DNA of 64,000 nucleotides, taken from positions 62,001 through 126,000 of the forward strand of contig NZ_FQVT01000002.1 of assembly GCF_900129445.1 (NCBI RefSeq), read 5' to 3'. The notes under the pieces are model-generated. The model was not told the DNA's origin. It was given only the letters and a program-made list of their open reading frames with translations, and did no database searches. Position numbers and translations under genes: made by a program. This DNA is from Salegentibacter echinorum (GTDB lineage Bacteria; Bacteroidota; Bacteroidia; Flavobacteriales; Flavobacteriaceae). Below, one piece after another: positions 49,610 through 58,429 of the stretch. Each line of letters opens with the position of its first letter. The first letter of the stretch is position 1.

Positions 49610-50329
49610 TTAACTGTAAATTTCGTTTAAAACTGCGAGGGATTTAGGCTTTTTAAAACCGTCAGATTGTAATTCATAATACAGAAGTAACATATTTAGA
49701 AAGTTAGCACGAGTTTGCTGATTAAGCTTTACTTCACTCAAAGTATCAAAATTTATGCCCAATAACTGCCGTAAAATCTCCACATTGCGGCCTTCTATGC
49801 AATAATTATTGATGCTTTTTAGCTCAAAAACCCCCTCTAACAAATTAAAAAAAGGTAAGTCCCTGGAAGCTGCATCTGGATAAAAACCAAGATATCGACT
49901 TAAATTCAGGAGAAATAAAAGATGAAAATTGGCGATCTTATCGTTAAGGTCTAACCATAAGAGGGCGCTTTCCAGGTAATTGAACAAAGCTTTATTTGGC
50001 TCTTCTTCTTTGATTGCATTTTTTAAAACCTCGGCAAGAAAAATGAGCATCGTCGCCTTTACCATATTGGTATGAAGGTTGGAATAGGGATGCAAAATTT
50101 TAGCATCTTTAAGGTATTCCATTTTACCCTGGTTACGGTGATTAGCCACAATTTCTAATTGGGTAAGCAACTGAAATTGGGACGCTTTAAATTTTCCTTT
50201 TTTAGATTTCAAAACGCCCTTAAGCATATAGGTTTTGAGTCCGTCGCTATACGTATAAGCTTTTACAATAAGATCTGCCTCCCCATATTTTAAGGCACTA
50301 ATAACTATGGCGGGAGTAGTAACAAGCAT
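49610..50329 (-). CDS. recO: DNA repair protein RecO
   Basis: A 239-residue RecO, which with RecF/RecR loads RecA at gaps. The start MLVTTPAIVISALKYGEADL (ATG at 50329) matches the family OB-fold N-terminus; the frame opens 63 bases earlier, but that extension is atypical. KAYTYSDGLKTYMLKGVLKSK and LTQLEIVANHRNQGKMEYLKD are characteristic, and the helical C-terminus lacks the zinc cysteines, as in other Bacteroidota RecO proteins. The TonB receptor starts immediately at its stop, so the two may be co-transcribed by chance of packing. Confidence 0.9.
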   Translation of the reverse strand: MLVTTPAIVISALKYGEADLIVKAYTYSDGLKTYMLKGVLKSKKGKFKASQFQLLTQLEIVANHRNQGKMEYLKDAKILHPYSNLHTNMVKATMLIFLAEVLKNAIKEEEPNKALFNYLESALLWLDLNDKIANFHLLFLLNLSRYLGFYPDAASRDLPFFNLLEGVFELKSINNYCIEGRNVEILRQLLGINFDTLSEVKLNQQTRANFLNMLLLYYELQSDGFKKPKSLAVLNEIYS

Positions 50330-50472
50330 ACTTTGGGTTTTGCAAGCCCGAAGATAATTAAAAAAGCTGTCTAAAAACCAAATCCTTACCACATAGCGCT
50401 TTCAATGTATTAAAAAGATGCAGTGTGAAATTTATGAGCTTTTAGACAGCTTTAAATAATATGATAAATCGC

Positions 50473-51816
50473 TTAAACCACGCCCTGGGCGATCATAGCA
50501 TCGGCTACTTTGACAAAACCGGCAATATTAGCTCCTTTTACATAGTCTATATAACCATCTTCATCGGTTCCATATTGCACACATTTATCGTGAATATCGT
50601 CCATTATATCCCTTAGCCTGCCATCTACTTTTTCTTTATCCCAATAAAAACGCAGGGAGTTTTGGCTCATTTCAAGTCCCGAAACAGCCACACCACCGGC
50701 ATTAGCCGCTTTTCCAATTCCGAAGAGGATCTTTGCGTCAATAAAGAAATCTACAGCTTCTGTGGTACACGGCATATTAGCGCCTTCAGCAATACAAAAG
50801 CACCCGTTTTCAACAAGGGCTTTAGCGTCATCCTCGTTCAATTCATTTTGGGTGGCACACGGCATGGCCACATCGCATTTCACCTCCCATGGTTTTTCGC
50901 CTTCAAAATATTTTGCTGAAGGATATTTATCAGCATATTCGCTAATTCTGCCTCGTTTTACATTTTTAAGGTCCATAACGAACTCCAGTTTTTCGGTATC
51001 AATCCCATCTTCATCATAGATATAGCCGCCAGAATCACTTAACGTAAGCACTTTGGCGCCGAATTCAATAGATTTTTCGGCTGCATATTGGGCCACATTC
51101 CCCGAACCCGAAACAACTACGGTTTTTCCTTCAAAAGATTCCCCTCTGGTTTTAAGCATATTTTCGGCAAAATATACATTTCCATATCCGGTCGCTTCCG
51201 GTCTAATTAGAGAACCACCATAAGAGCGGCCTTTCCCGGTCAAAATACCGGTAAATTCATTTTGCAATCTTTTGTATTGTCCAAAAAGAAAACCTACTTC
51301 CCTGGCTCCCACTCCAATATCTCCGGCAGGAACATCGGTATCTGCTCCAATATGACGAGAAAGCTCGGTCATAAAGCTTTGGCAAAAACGCATAACTTCA
51401 TTATCAGATTTTCCCTTGGGATCGAAATCTGAACCACCTTTTCCTCCACCCATAGGCAAAGTAGTAAGGCTGTTTTTAAACACCTGCTCGAAAGCGAGAA
51501 ATTTTAAAATACTAAGGTTTACCGATGGGTGAAAGCGCAAACCGCCTTTGTAGGGACCAATAGCCGAATTCATTTGAATTCTAAAGCCACGGTTTACCTG
51601 TATTTCTCCTTCATCATCCTGCCAGGTCACCCTAAACATAACTACACGCTCTGGTTCTACCATGCGTTCCAGAAGCTTTAAGTTCTGGTATTTTTCATTT
51701 TCTTCAATAAAAGGAATAATTGCCTCGGCCACTTCATGGACGGCTTGCAAGAATTCCGGTTGGTTTTGATTCCTTTTTGAAACTTCATCAAGGAATTTTT
51801 TAATCTTTTGTTTCAT
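50473..51816 (-). CDS. gdhA: NADP-type glutamate dehydrogenase
   Basis: A 447-residue hexameric GDH that makes glutamate from 2-oxoglutarate and ammonia. Motifs are GPYKGGLRFHPSVNLSILKF, FKNSLTTLPMGGGKGGSDFD with the catalytic lysine, DVPAGDIGVGAREVGFLFG, the Rossmann GSGNVAQYAAEK and EGANMPCTTEA. Length and motifs fit the bacterial NADP-dependent class. It is a single gene with a good promoter element; ammonia assimilation could use nitrogen freed by NagB, though that is only a loose connection. Confidence 0.95.
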   Translation of the reverse strand: MKQKIKKFLDEVSKRNQNQPEFLQAVHEVAEAIIPFIEENEKYQNLKLLERMVEPERVVMFRVTWQDDEGEIQVNRGFRIQMNSAIGPYKGGLRFHPSVNLSILKFLAFEQVFKNSLTTLPMGGGKGGSDFDPKGKSDNEVMRFCQSFMTELSRHIGADTDVPAGDIGVGAREVGFLFGQYKRLQNEFTGILTGKGRSYGGSLIRPEATGYGNVYFAENMLKTRGESFEGKTVVVSGSGNVAQYAAEKSIEFGAKVLTLSDSGGYIYDEDGIDTEKLEFVMDLKNVKRGRISEYADKYPSAKYFEGEKPWEVKCDVAMPCATQNELNEDDAKALVENGCFCIAEGANMPCTTEAVDFFIDAKILFGIGKAANAGGVAVSGLEMSQNSLRFYWDKEKVDGRLRDIMDDIHDKCVQYGTDEDGYIDYVKGANIAGFVKVADAMIAQGVV

Positions 51817-51865
51817 AAGTTGTGATACTACAAAAAGTTAATTGAAATTACTCTATTTAACATGA

Positions 51866-51873
51866 CAAATATA
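51866..51873 (-). promoter_or_regulatory. -7 promoter element of gdhA
   Basis: The minus strand reads TATATTTG, matching TAnnTTTG, 49 bases upstream of the gdhA ATG at 51816. No convincing -33. Confidence 0.5.
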
Positions 51874-51992
51874 GCAGTTCTATAAAAAACCACCTTAAAT
51901 TATTAGAGTTTCCTGTAATTGTTAGCAAAATAGAAAATAGCCAAAATCAGTAATTCTTGAAATTAATGTATAATTTTAGTTAAAATTGTTTC

Positions 51993-52000
51993 TATATTTG
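51993..52000 (+). promoter_or_regulatory. -7 promoter element before 52022
   Basis: TATATTTG matches TAnnTTTG, 21 bases ahead of the ATG at 52022. Confidence 0.5.
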
Positions 52001-52021
52001 TGACACCTACAAAATTCGCGC

Positions 52022-52795
52022 ATGTATTTTTGCAAAATGTTTTTTTACATTTTATTTTTTTTTCTTACGCTCCCATTCTATTTAAATGCCCAATTTGGGA
52101 TTGCTCACGAAATTGGGATAAAAGCAGGCCCCACTTCTTTCTTTACCGATTATGGCGAACGTTGGAATATTAAAAATAACCTGAATAATGCCGGCTATGG
52201 GATTGGTATTTCTCATTATATGAACTTCGCTTACAACGATAAATGTAACTATCGGGCTACCTCATCTTTTTTTAGCGAGCATTTTAGATTAAGAAACGAA
52301 ATTGATTATTTCTATTCTAAATTAGAACATTACGGACCCGTGGCGGGGAAAAAAACAGTTGGCGGACAGCTATTGCGCGCTATGCACGGGGAGAGCGAAC
52401 TTATAGAAGCCGGGATTCACCTGGAATATCATCCTTTTCGCATTCGGGATTTTACCCATAGCGGATATATGTTTTCTCCTTATATAGGCCTGGGAGGTCA
52501 TTTTGTCTCTTATAAAGCCGATGCTTATTCAGACTTAGGCCCACTTGAAGAATATTTGTTCCCTACTTTTGTTGGTGGTACCAAGTTTGACCGTGGCAGC
52601 ACTTTTTCTGTAATAGGAACTTTAGGACTGCGTTATCGCCTGGGATTTAGACACGATATTCTATTGGAATCCCGTTGGCAATATTATGGAAATGATTGGA
52701 TAGATGGCCTGGACATTCACGCCCCCCAGAATAAATACCACGATTATATTTTTTGGGTTAATGTAGGCTATGTTTACTACATTAATTTTCAATAG
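52022..52795 (+). CDS. Outer-membrane-type protein, THC0290_0291 family-like
   Basis: A 257-residue exported protein with a signal peptide ending LPFYLNAQ; Met6 (52037) is an alternative start. The mature part reads as an eight- to ten-stranded beta-barrel (FGIAHEIGIKAGPTSFFTDY, YGIGISHYMNFAYNDKCNYR, AGIHLEYHPFRIRDF, YMFSPYIGLGGHFVSYKADA, FWVNVGYVYYINFQ ending in an aromatic). I associate this pattern, next to gdhA, with the flavobacterial THC0290_0291 family, from memory. No function is known. It converges on pncA with a 14-base overlap. Confidence 0.75.
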   Translation: MYFCKMFFYILFFFLTLPFYLNAQFGIAHEIGIKAGPTSFFTDYGERWNIKNNLNNAGYGIGISHYMNFAYNDKCNYRATSSFFSEHFRLRNEIDYFYSKLEHYGPVAGKKTVGGQLLRAMHGESELIEAGIHLEYHPFRIRDFTHSGYMFSPYIGLGGHFVSYKADAYSDLGPLEEYLFPTFVGGTKFDRGSTFSVIGTLGLRYRLGFRHDILLESRWQYYGNDWIDGLDIHAPQNKYHDYIFWVNVGYVYYINFQ

Positions 52796-53393
52796 CATTA
52801 GCGGTAATTACCTCACCCCCCATTTCTTTTAACTCGGCTTTTCGTTTATTAAACTCCTCATTATCTAACGGGCGGGTAGCATCTTCAATAATGCTTACTT
52901 TAAAACCTTCCTTTAAGGCATCTTTTGCACTAAAATAAACACAAATTTCGGCTGCCAGGCCGCAGAAGTAAAGATGAGTGGCCTTTTTTTCTTTTAAGTA
53001 TCCTGTTAGGCCGGTAGATTTTTTGTGGCCATTGTCGTAAAAACCGCTATAACTATCAATTTTCTTATCGGTTCCTTTTCTAAAAATCGCTTCAATTTTT
53101 GCCGTTTCCAGGTCTTTATGAAAAGCTGCACCCGATGTGTTTTGCACGCAATGGTCTGGCCACAATACCTGTTCAATACCATCTAGCTCTATAACTTCAA
53201 ACTCTTTTTTACCGGGATGGGCACTGGCAAAACTCGCATGAGTCCTGGGATGCCAGTCTTGTGCGGCTACTATCAACTCAAATTTATCCTGCAATTTATT
53301 TATCACAGGTACAATTTGATCACCTTCTGGCACCGCTAAGGAACCACCAGGCATAAAATCGTTTTGCGGATCTACAATAACTAAAGTCTTCAT
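52782..53393 (-). CDS. pncA: Nicotinamidase
   Basis: A 203-residue cysteine hydrolase that deamidates nicotinamide to nicotinate, the first step of NAD salvage. The start MKTLVIVDPQNDFMPGGSLA (ATG at 53393) matches the family; the catalytic Asp is in VDPQNDF, metal ligands are in QDWHPRTHASFA (DxH), the conserved Lys is in FRKGTD and the nucleophile Cys in FCGLAAEICVYFSAKDAL. It begins five bases after the pncB stop, so the two consecutive enzymes of the pathway are in one operon. The frame opens 24 bases earlier but overlaps pncB there. Confidence 0.95.
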   Translation of the reverse strand: MKTLVIVDPQNDFMPGGSLAVPEGDQIVPVINKLQDKFELIVAAQDWHPRTHASFASAHPGKKEFEVIELDGIEQVLWPDHCVQNTSGAAFHKDLETAKIEAIFRKGTDKKIDSYSGFYDNGHKKSTGLTGYLKEKKATHLYFCGLAAEICVYFSAKDALKEGFKVSIIEDATRPLDNEEFNKRKAELKEMGGEVITANAIEN

Positions 53394-53397
53394 AAAT

Positions 53398-54801
53398 TTA
53401 TTTTTTAAATGCGTCAATTAAATTATCGCGTTCTTGCTTTAAAGCTTTACTTATACCAATTTTGTAAATATGCGGATTATTAAAGCGTTTATATTCCAAA
53501 GGTATTTCTGCTAGTCTATCTGCACTGTATTTTGCAATTTCCTGCAGCGATTTCTGTTCTATTTTGCTTTTACCGCCTATCATCACCGGTTGTAATAAGG
53601 CCTCTTTTTTTAGCCGATCTAATTTCATTTGCTTGTAAGGCTCGAATGGATGAATCATCTCATTCATTTCATTTTCTTCGGAAAGCGCTATAAGGTCCCC
53701 ACCTACACATTTCCCGGCAGAATCCCTTAACCGATAAACTTGTTTTTTATGCGGAAGGGTAATTTTTACAATATTTTCTGAAATCTTTATCCTGGGTTTT
53801 TCATTGGAGTATGCCAGTTTATAAACCCCGTCTAAAGCCCCATTTGGCCTACCAATCACCAGGTTGGTACCCACCCCAAAGATATCGATACGGGCGCCCT
53901 GCTCCAACAAGCTTTTAATAACGTCTTCTTCCAATTGATTGGATGCTGCAATTTTCACGTAGTCCAATCCTTCTTTATCCAGCATTTTACGGCTTTCTTT
54001 AGAAAGGTAAGCCAAATCCCCACTATCTAAGCGAATGGCCATTAATTTATGACCGCGCTCTTCCATTTCTTTTGCCACCTTAATGGCATTGGGCAACCCG
54101 CTTTTTAAGGTATCATACGTATCAACCAGCAACACACAATCTTTGGGTCTGCCTTCAGCAAAATCCCTAAAAGCACTAAGCTCATCATCATAACTTTGTA
54201 TAAACGAATGCGCCATCGTACCCGACACCGGAATATGAAAATCCCGTCCGGCAATTACGTTACTAGTACCGTTAAACCCACCAATTATCGCCGCGCGGGT
54301 AGCATAATATCCGCCAGGCCCCTGGGCGCGCCGCAACCCAAAATCCAATAAAGCCCTATCTCCCGAAACCAGTTTAATTCGGCTGGCTTTAGTAGCGATT
54401 AAGGTTTGAAAATTAAGTAAATTAAGCAGCAGGGTTTCTATAATCTGCGCTTCAATGATATTTGCTTCTACCTGCAAAATAGGACGCGTAGGAAAAACCA
54501 CATCTCCCTCTAACACAGAATAGATATTTCCGCGGAATTTAAAATCTTTAAGATATTCTAAAAAATCTGCATCAAAATCCTGCTCTTTAAGATACTCAAT
54601 ATCTTTTTCACTAAACCTTAGCCCCTCAATAATCTTCAATAAATCCTGAAGCCCCGCAAAAATTGCGTATCCACCATCATAAGGAAGTTTTCTAAAGTAA
54701 TAATCGAAGACTGCGGTATGGTCTTTCTGGCCTTTTTTAAAATAAACTTCAGACATGGCCAGTTGATACTGGTCTGTATAAGTAGCGGAAAAATCTAACA
54801 T
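53398..54801 (-). CDS. pncB: Nicotinate phosphoribosyltransferase
   Basis: A 467-residue enzyme that converts nicotinate, PRPP and ATP to nicotinate mononucleotide, directly using the PncA product. Family segments are TDQYQLAMSEVYFKKGQKDH, DYYFRKLPYDGGYAIFAGL, EFLEYLKDFKF-like EYLKDFKFRGNIY, LDFGLRRAQGPGGYYATRAA, FNGTSNVIAGRDF, GTMAHSFIQSYDDELSAF, LVDTYDTLKSGLPNAI, AIRLDSGDLAYLSKES and FGVGTNLVIG. Length is normal for the long NAPRTase type. It is upstream of pncA in the same operon. Confidence 0.95.
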   Translation of the reverse strand: MLDFSATYTDQYQLAMSEVYFKKGQKDHTAVFDYYFRKLPYDGGYAIFAGLQDLLKIIEGLRFSEKDIEYLKEQDFDADFLEYLKDFKFRGNIYSVLEGDVVFPTRPILQVEANIIEAQIIETLLLNLLNFQTLIATKASRIKLVSGDRALLDFGLRRAQGPGGYYATRAAIIGGFNGTSNVIAGRDFHIPVSGTMAHSFIQSYDDELSAFRDFAEGRPKDCVLLVDTYDTLKSGLPNAIKVAKEMEERGHKLMAIRLDSGDLAYLSKESRKMLDKEGLDYVKIAASNQLEEDVIKSLLEQGARIDIFGVGTNLVIGRPNGALDGVYKLAYSNEKPRIKISENIVKITLPHKKQVYRLRDSAGKCVGGDLIALSEENEMNEMIHPFEPYKQMKLDRLKKEALLQPVMIGGKSKIEQKSLQEIAKYSADRLAEIPLEYKRFNNPHIYKIGISKALKQERDNLIDAFKK

Positions 54802-54823
54802 AGAATAATATTGGTTGGTTTAA

Positions 54824-54976
54824 CTGTATTGAGTTATTCCCGTCTTTCTAAATTGTGATTCCGACTACCTGCAAGGTCTGGGAGACTTTGTAGATATATA
54901 CTGAATCTTATACCTACAAGGTTTTCTAAACCTTACAGGAACGTTCATTAGACAGTTCTTGTAGGTATAACTCAAT
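54824..54976. repeat. Nested palindromic repeat cluster upstream of pncB
   Basis: Within a 488-base gap lie two palindromic units: ACCT-GCA-AGGT plus AGGTCT-GGG-AGACTTT (54867-54893), and TTATACCTACAAG (54908-54920) facing CTTGTAGGTATAA (54958-54970), enclosing AAGGTTT-TCT-AAACCTT (54918-54934). An outer TATTGAGTTAT/ATAACTCAATA pair brackets them. These look like REP-type elements related to the hairpins at 9005 and 11922. The rest of the gap (54977-55167) holds no gene. Confidence 0.6.
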
Positions 54977-55167
54977 AACTGTATTTAATACTTACAAATT
55001 TAAACTTTTGCAGCTACCAAACCTTTGAAATTTCAGTAAAATAAAGTGAAACCCGGCTTTGACCCACATATTTATGAGATTCGCCTTTTTATTAAACTTC
55101 AATTGAGTTGAACTTACATCATCGAAAGTATAAAGCATATTTTTTTTAGAAAATACCAAATTGCAAA

Positions 55168-55204
55168 AAACCGCAAAGACTTAATAAATTAAACTTTGCG
55201 GTTT
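55168..55204 (-). terminator. Terminator of the sugar kinase operon
   Basis: AAACCGCAAAG (55168-55178) and CTTTGCGGTTT (55194-55204) pair perfectly over 11 bases; on the minus strand the stem is followed by TTT, fitting termination after the gene ending at 55290. Confidence 0.75.
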
Positions 55205-55289
55205 ATTTGTATAATTGCTTAAAATAATCACTTTTATTTGAGCAAATCACTTAATTAATTTTTGCCAGGACAATAGAGAAGCTTTTCTC

Positions 55290-56393
55290 CTAACCTATCT
55301 GGCTCAAAATAGATTCACTTGCTTTTTCTATTGCTGCGGTTTGTGCCTCAAAACTTTCAATTAATTTTAATTGGTTTTTAGCCCTATCAAGATTATGTTC
55401 AGGATAAGTGGTTTTATAATACTTATCACCCGCTAGATAATCTGTAAGAAAGCGTAAGCCCATAATAAAAATGATGGTTTTAGCTCCCAGAGGTAAGTTT
55501 TTAATCTCGGTCTCATTTAGGGATCCGTGCAATTCTTTTAAAAATCCTTCCAGGTAAGCCTCATAATAATCTACATTGAAAGTAACTTTATCCAAATCTT
55601 TTTCATCCTCTTCGGCAGTGTTGCAAATAGTGCGAATAGCATCACCAAAATCGTAATGTACAATTCCCGGCATTACGGTATCTGTATCGATAACGCACAA
55701 GCCTTTGTTGTTTTCATCAAAAAGAGCATTGGAAATTTTTGTATCGTTGTGCGTTACGCGCACCGGGATTTGACCATCTTCTTTCAGGTTTTGTAGAATC
55801 ACCATTTCTTCCCTTAGCTCTTCTACCCTATCAATACAAGATTTAGCCTTCGCAAGTCTTTCTTCGCTAGCTTGTGACCTGGCTTCTTCAAATTGCCCTA
55901 ACCTATTTTTCATATCGTGAAAACCGGGAAGCACCTCGGTCAATAGAGCACTGTCAAAATCATCTGTTGCTTTAATAAAGTCACCAAACAACTTCCCTCC
56001 TTCGTAAGCTACCTCTCGTTCTGTAACGGTATCAAATACCTTACTATCATCTATAAAATAAGTAAGGTTCCAAAATTTCCCCAAGTCATCTTTAAGGTGG
56101 TATTCCCCGGTAGATGCCGGTGCAAAACTAAGAACGCGCCTTTTCTTTTCAGCATCTGGTAGCTCTGGTAATTTTGCGGCAAGATGTTTACTCACCCTCA
56201 CTTTATTGGCTACTAAAGCCGGTACATCTTTAAACACTTCGTGGTTAACGCGCTGTAGCACAAATTTCTCACCCTCTTCGGTATCAATAAAATAAGTGTC
56301 ATTAATATGACCGCTGGTAAATTCTTTTAAGTATTTAAATGTAGTACCGTGCTCAAATTGTTCAAAAACCGATTTTACATGTTCTTTATTCAT
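55290..56393 (-). CDS. NahK-like sugar 1-kinase (APH fold)
   Basis: A 367-residue kinase of the aminoglycoside phosphotransferase fold. Start MNKEHVKSVFEQFEHG (ATG at 56393). Many segments match N-acetylhexosamine 1-kinase: TSGHINDTYFID, VLQRVNHEVFKDV, IPVRVTHNDTKISNALFD (catalytic HNDTK), CVIDTDTVMPGIVHYDFGD (DxD metal site), AEEDEKDLDKVTF, LRFLTDYLAGDKYY and YPEHNLDRAK. It should phosphorylate GlcNAc, GalNAc or possibly MurNAc at C1. The start overlaps the stop of the upstream nucleotidyltransferase by one base (TAATG), so kinase and nucleotidyltransferase are coupled. Confidence 0.9.
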   Translation of the reverse strand: MNKEHVKSVFEQFEHGTTFKYLKEFTSGHINDTYFIDTEEGEKFVLQRVNHEVFKDVPALVANKVRVSKHLAAKLPELPDAEKKRRVLSFAPASTGEYHLKDDLGKFWNLTYFIDDSKVFDTVTEREVAYEGGKLFGDFIKATDDFDSALLTEVLPGFHDMKNRLGQFEEARSQASEERLAKAKSCIDRVEELREEMVILQNLKEDGQIPVRVTHNDTKISNALFDENNKGLCVIDTDTVMPGIVHYDFGDAIRTICNTAEEDEKDLDKVTFNVDYYEAYLEGFLKELHGSLNETEIKNLPLGAKTIIFIMGLRFLTDYLAGDKYYKTTYPEHNLDRAKNQLKLIESFEAQTAAIEKASESILSQIG

Positions 56394-57316
56394 TATTCCC
56401 AAAGTTTAATCGGATATACATTTTCTTCTTTCAACCTACTAATTTCAGATTGAACTATAGGCTTATCGTCTCTGTATGTTACCCCAAACCATTTTTCGTT
56501 TGAAATAAGAACATCAACCGTCACCTTATCAGATTTCAACATCTCATTTACCAAGTTTGGAATATAAAACTCAGCTTTAAGTTTACCTCTATTTTCTTCC
56601 AAAAATTCGCGGAAAAGGTCCCAACCAAATTCAAAACACTTAGGGGTAAAGCCCCAAAAATTCATGGACACAAAAGTATCTGGATCTATATTTTCCAACT
56701 CGCCCTGGTCGTTTTCTACCAAAATTTCGTCCCCCTTAGTTTCAATATGGGTACGCTCGGTAACATCTTTTAATAAACCATCCTCAGATAATTTACATTC
56801 TCCACGTGAGACATAACCGTGTTCAGAAACGGTATTTTTTAATCGGTAGGCCACCATATTAAATTTATAAGAATCTGGATCGGTATTTTTTAAGCTCTCT
56901 GCCATGGTTTCAAACGCCTTTCGTCCATAAAAGTCATCGGCGTTAATCACGGCAAAATTTTCTTTGATTACATCTTTGGTTAGCATTAAAGCATGACCAG
57001 TTCCCCAGGGCTTTTTCCTTTCTTCATCAATAAATTCATCTGGCACTTTGTCCAACTCCTGAAAAACATATTCTACCTCAACACGACCTTTTATTTTTGG
57101 CTCAAACATGTCTTTAAAATCCTGTAATAACTCTTTCCTTATCACAAAGACAATCTTTTTAAACCCGGCCTGGATGGCATCATAAATTGAAAAATCTATA
57201 ATGGTGTCCCCTTGTGGTGAGAACGTATCCAGTTGTTTTAATCCGTTATATCTACTCCCCATTCCTGCGGCTAAAATAACGAGGGCTGGTCCTTTTTGTG
57301 TATTTTCTGCATTCAT
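56393..57316 (-). CDS. Sugar-1-phosphate nucleotidyltransferase
   Basis: A 307-residue NTP-transferase-fold protein. LVILAAGMGSRYNGLKQLDT is the nucleotide-binding signature (GxGxRxxxxxxxK), followed by PQGDTIIDFSIYDAIQAGF, KKPWGTGHALMLTKDVIKEN, FAVINADDFYGRKAFETMA (metal Asp) and MNFWGFTPKCFEFG. It should join the sugar-1-phosphate made by the adjacent kinase to a nucleotide, giving an NDP-sugar. Which sugar and nucleotide is not evident; the pair resembles AmgK-MurU in layout. A palindrome ACGAAAA...TTTTCGT lies upstream at 57395-57425. Confidence 0.88.
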   Translation of the reverse strand: MNAENTQKGPALVILAAGMGSRYNGLKQLDTFSPQGDTIIDFSIYDAIQAGFKKIVFVIRKELLQDFKDMFEPKIKGRVEVEYVFQELDKVPDEFIDEERKKPWGTGHALMLTKDVIKENFAVINADDFYGRKAFETMAESLKNTDPDSYKFNMVAYRLKNTVSEHGYVSRGECKLSEDGLLKDVTERTHIETKGDEILVENDQGELENIDPDTFVSMNFWGFTPKCFEFGWDLFREFLEENRGKLKAEFYIPNLVNEMLKSDKVTVDVLISNEKWFGVTYRDDKPIVQSEISRLKEENVYPIKLWE

Positions 57317-57394
57317 ATATTTTGCTCTTAAAATGATTGAACTTGTTTTTTCCTTTGTTTTGTTTCTAAAATAGCAATTTAGACATCAAAAAAC

Positions 57395-57425
57395 ACGAAA
57401 ATACGATAATTAATTTCGTTTTCGT
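57395..57425. promoter_or_regulatory. Palindrome upstream of the nucleotidyltransferase
   Basis: ACGAAAA (57395-57401) and TTTTCGT (57419-57425), perfect 7-base arms over a 17-base centre, about 80 bases ahead of the start at 57316. It could be an operator for the kinase operon. The remaining gap to 57593 has no other feature I can support. Confidence 0.35.
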
Positions 57426-57593
57426 AAGTTATAAGAAAAAACTAAGTACAATTTTTTCATTAATTAGAAGCGATTCTGTCAAAATCCTTTATTAGCCTGT
57501 AAACATTCATAAAAATTTCTACAATGTTTAACAGAGGAAAAAAGAGATAAGATAACAGATGCCTCCACTATTTAGTTTTGAAAAAGCTAAAGT

Positions 57594-58364
57594 TTAAGAA
57601 GTCGGTTTATTATTACTTTTAAGATCTTTAATAAGCTCGTTTAAGATTACATTTCGGGTTCGCTCTTTAATTTCCCGTCTTTGTGAAGGGCTTTTTCCTT
57701 CGGTTTCAATAAATTTATGAACCTTAACCCTAAGTTTTCCAGGGCTACCGGAGATAAACTTATAAGAAAAGCGCTTCTTATTATCATAAAAGGTAATGGG
57801 AACTATGGGAATTTGGTGTGCAATCGCCAATCTAAAAGCGCCATCTTTAAAACTATCTAACACCAAAGAGCGATCATCTGGCACGCCGCCCTCGGGGAAA
57901 ATACAGATACTCGCTCCCCTATCCAACCTTCGTTGCGCTTCGGTGACAACATCTTGCCTACTTTTGGTACATTTTCTATCTACGGTGATATTGGTTTTTT
58001 TATAAAAGAAGCCAAAAAGCGGAATTTTCGCTAACTCTTGTTTTCCTACAAAAATAAAAGGTTGTTTTATAAGAATAAGCATCAGCATAATATCTATCAT
58101 GGAAGTATGGTTAGCCACCAGCATGTAATTACGACTGGGATCGAGCTGCTGCATCCGTTTTATTTCAGGATAAAAACCCATCCCATATAAAATGCATTTT
58201 GCCCAAATCCTGGCACACACATAATACTGGGGATAAAACCGTTCTGCAGAAGTCACAATAATCAAAACAGGCAACATCAATAAGATTGGGATTACCAACA
58301 ATGTGTAAAACCAAATGCGCCAAATTATGATAAGAGCCGATTTTAAAATCCTCATAGTTATCAA
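57594..58364 (-). CDS. plsC: 1-acyl-sn-glycerol-3-phosphate acyltransferase
   Basis: A 256-residue membrane-bound acyltransferase making phosphatidic acid. Two N-terminal hydrophobic stretches (IIWRIWFYTLLVIPILLMLP) precede the catalytic NHTSMIDIML (HX4D), then GKQELAKIPLFGFFYKKTNI, ICIFPEGGVPDDRSLV and AIAHQIPIVPITFYD. All four PlsC motifs are recognisable. Start is Met1 or Met4 (58355). It is divergent from trpS with only 65 bases between the genes. Confidence 0.92.
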   Translation of the reverse strand: MITMRILKSALIIIWRIWFYTLLVIPILLMLPVLIIVTSAERFYPQYYVCARIWAKCILYGMGFYPEIKRMQQLDPSRNYMLVANHTSMIDIMLMLILIKQPFIFVGKQELAKIPLFGFFYKKTNITVDRKCTKSRQDVVTEAQRRLDRGASICIFPEGGVPDDRSLVLDSFKDGAFRLAIAHQIPIVPITFYDNKKRFSYKFISGSPGKLRVKVHKFIETEGKSPSQRREIKERTRNVILNELIKDLKSNNKPTS

Positions 58365-58402
58365 AAGTAATAAAATGAGCCGAGGGAATTCGGCAAAAAA
58401 AG

Positions 58403-58410
58403 TACCTTTG
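58403..58410 (+). promoter_or_regulatory. -7 promoter element of trpS
   Basis: TACCTTTG matches TAnnTTTG, 19 bases before the trpS ATG at 58430. Confidence 0.55.
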
Positions 58411-58429
58411 CGAAAAACATAAAAAGCAG

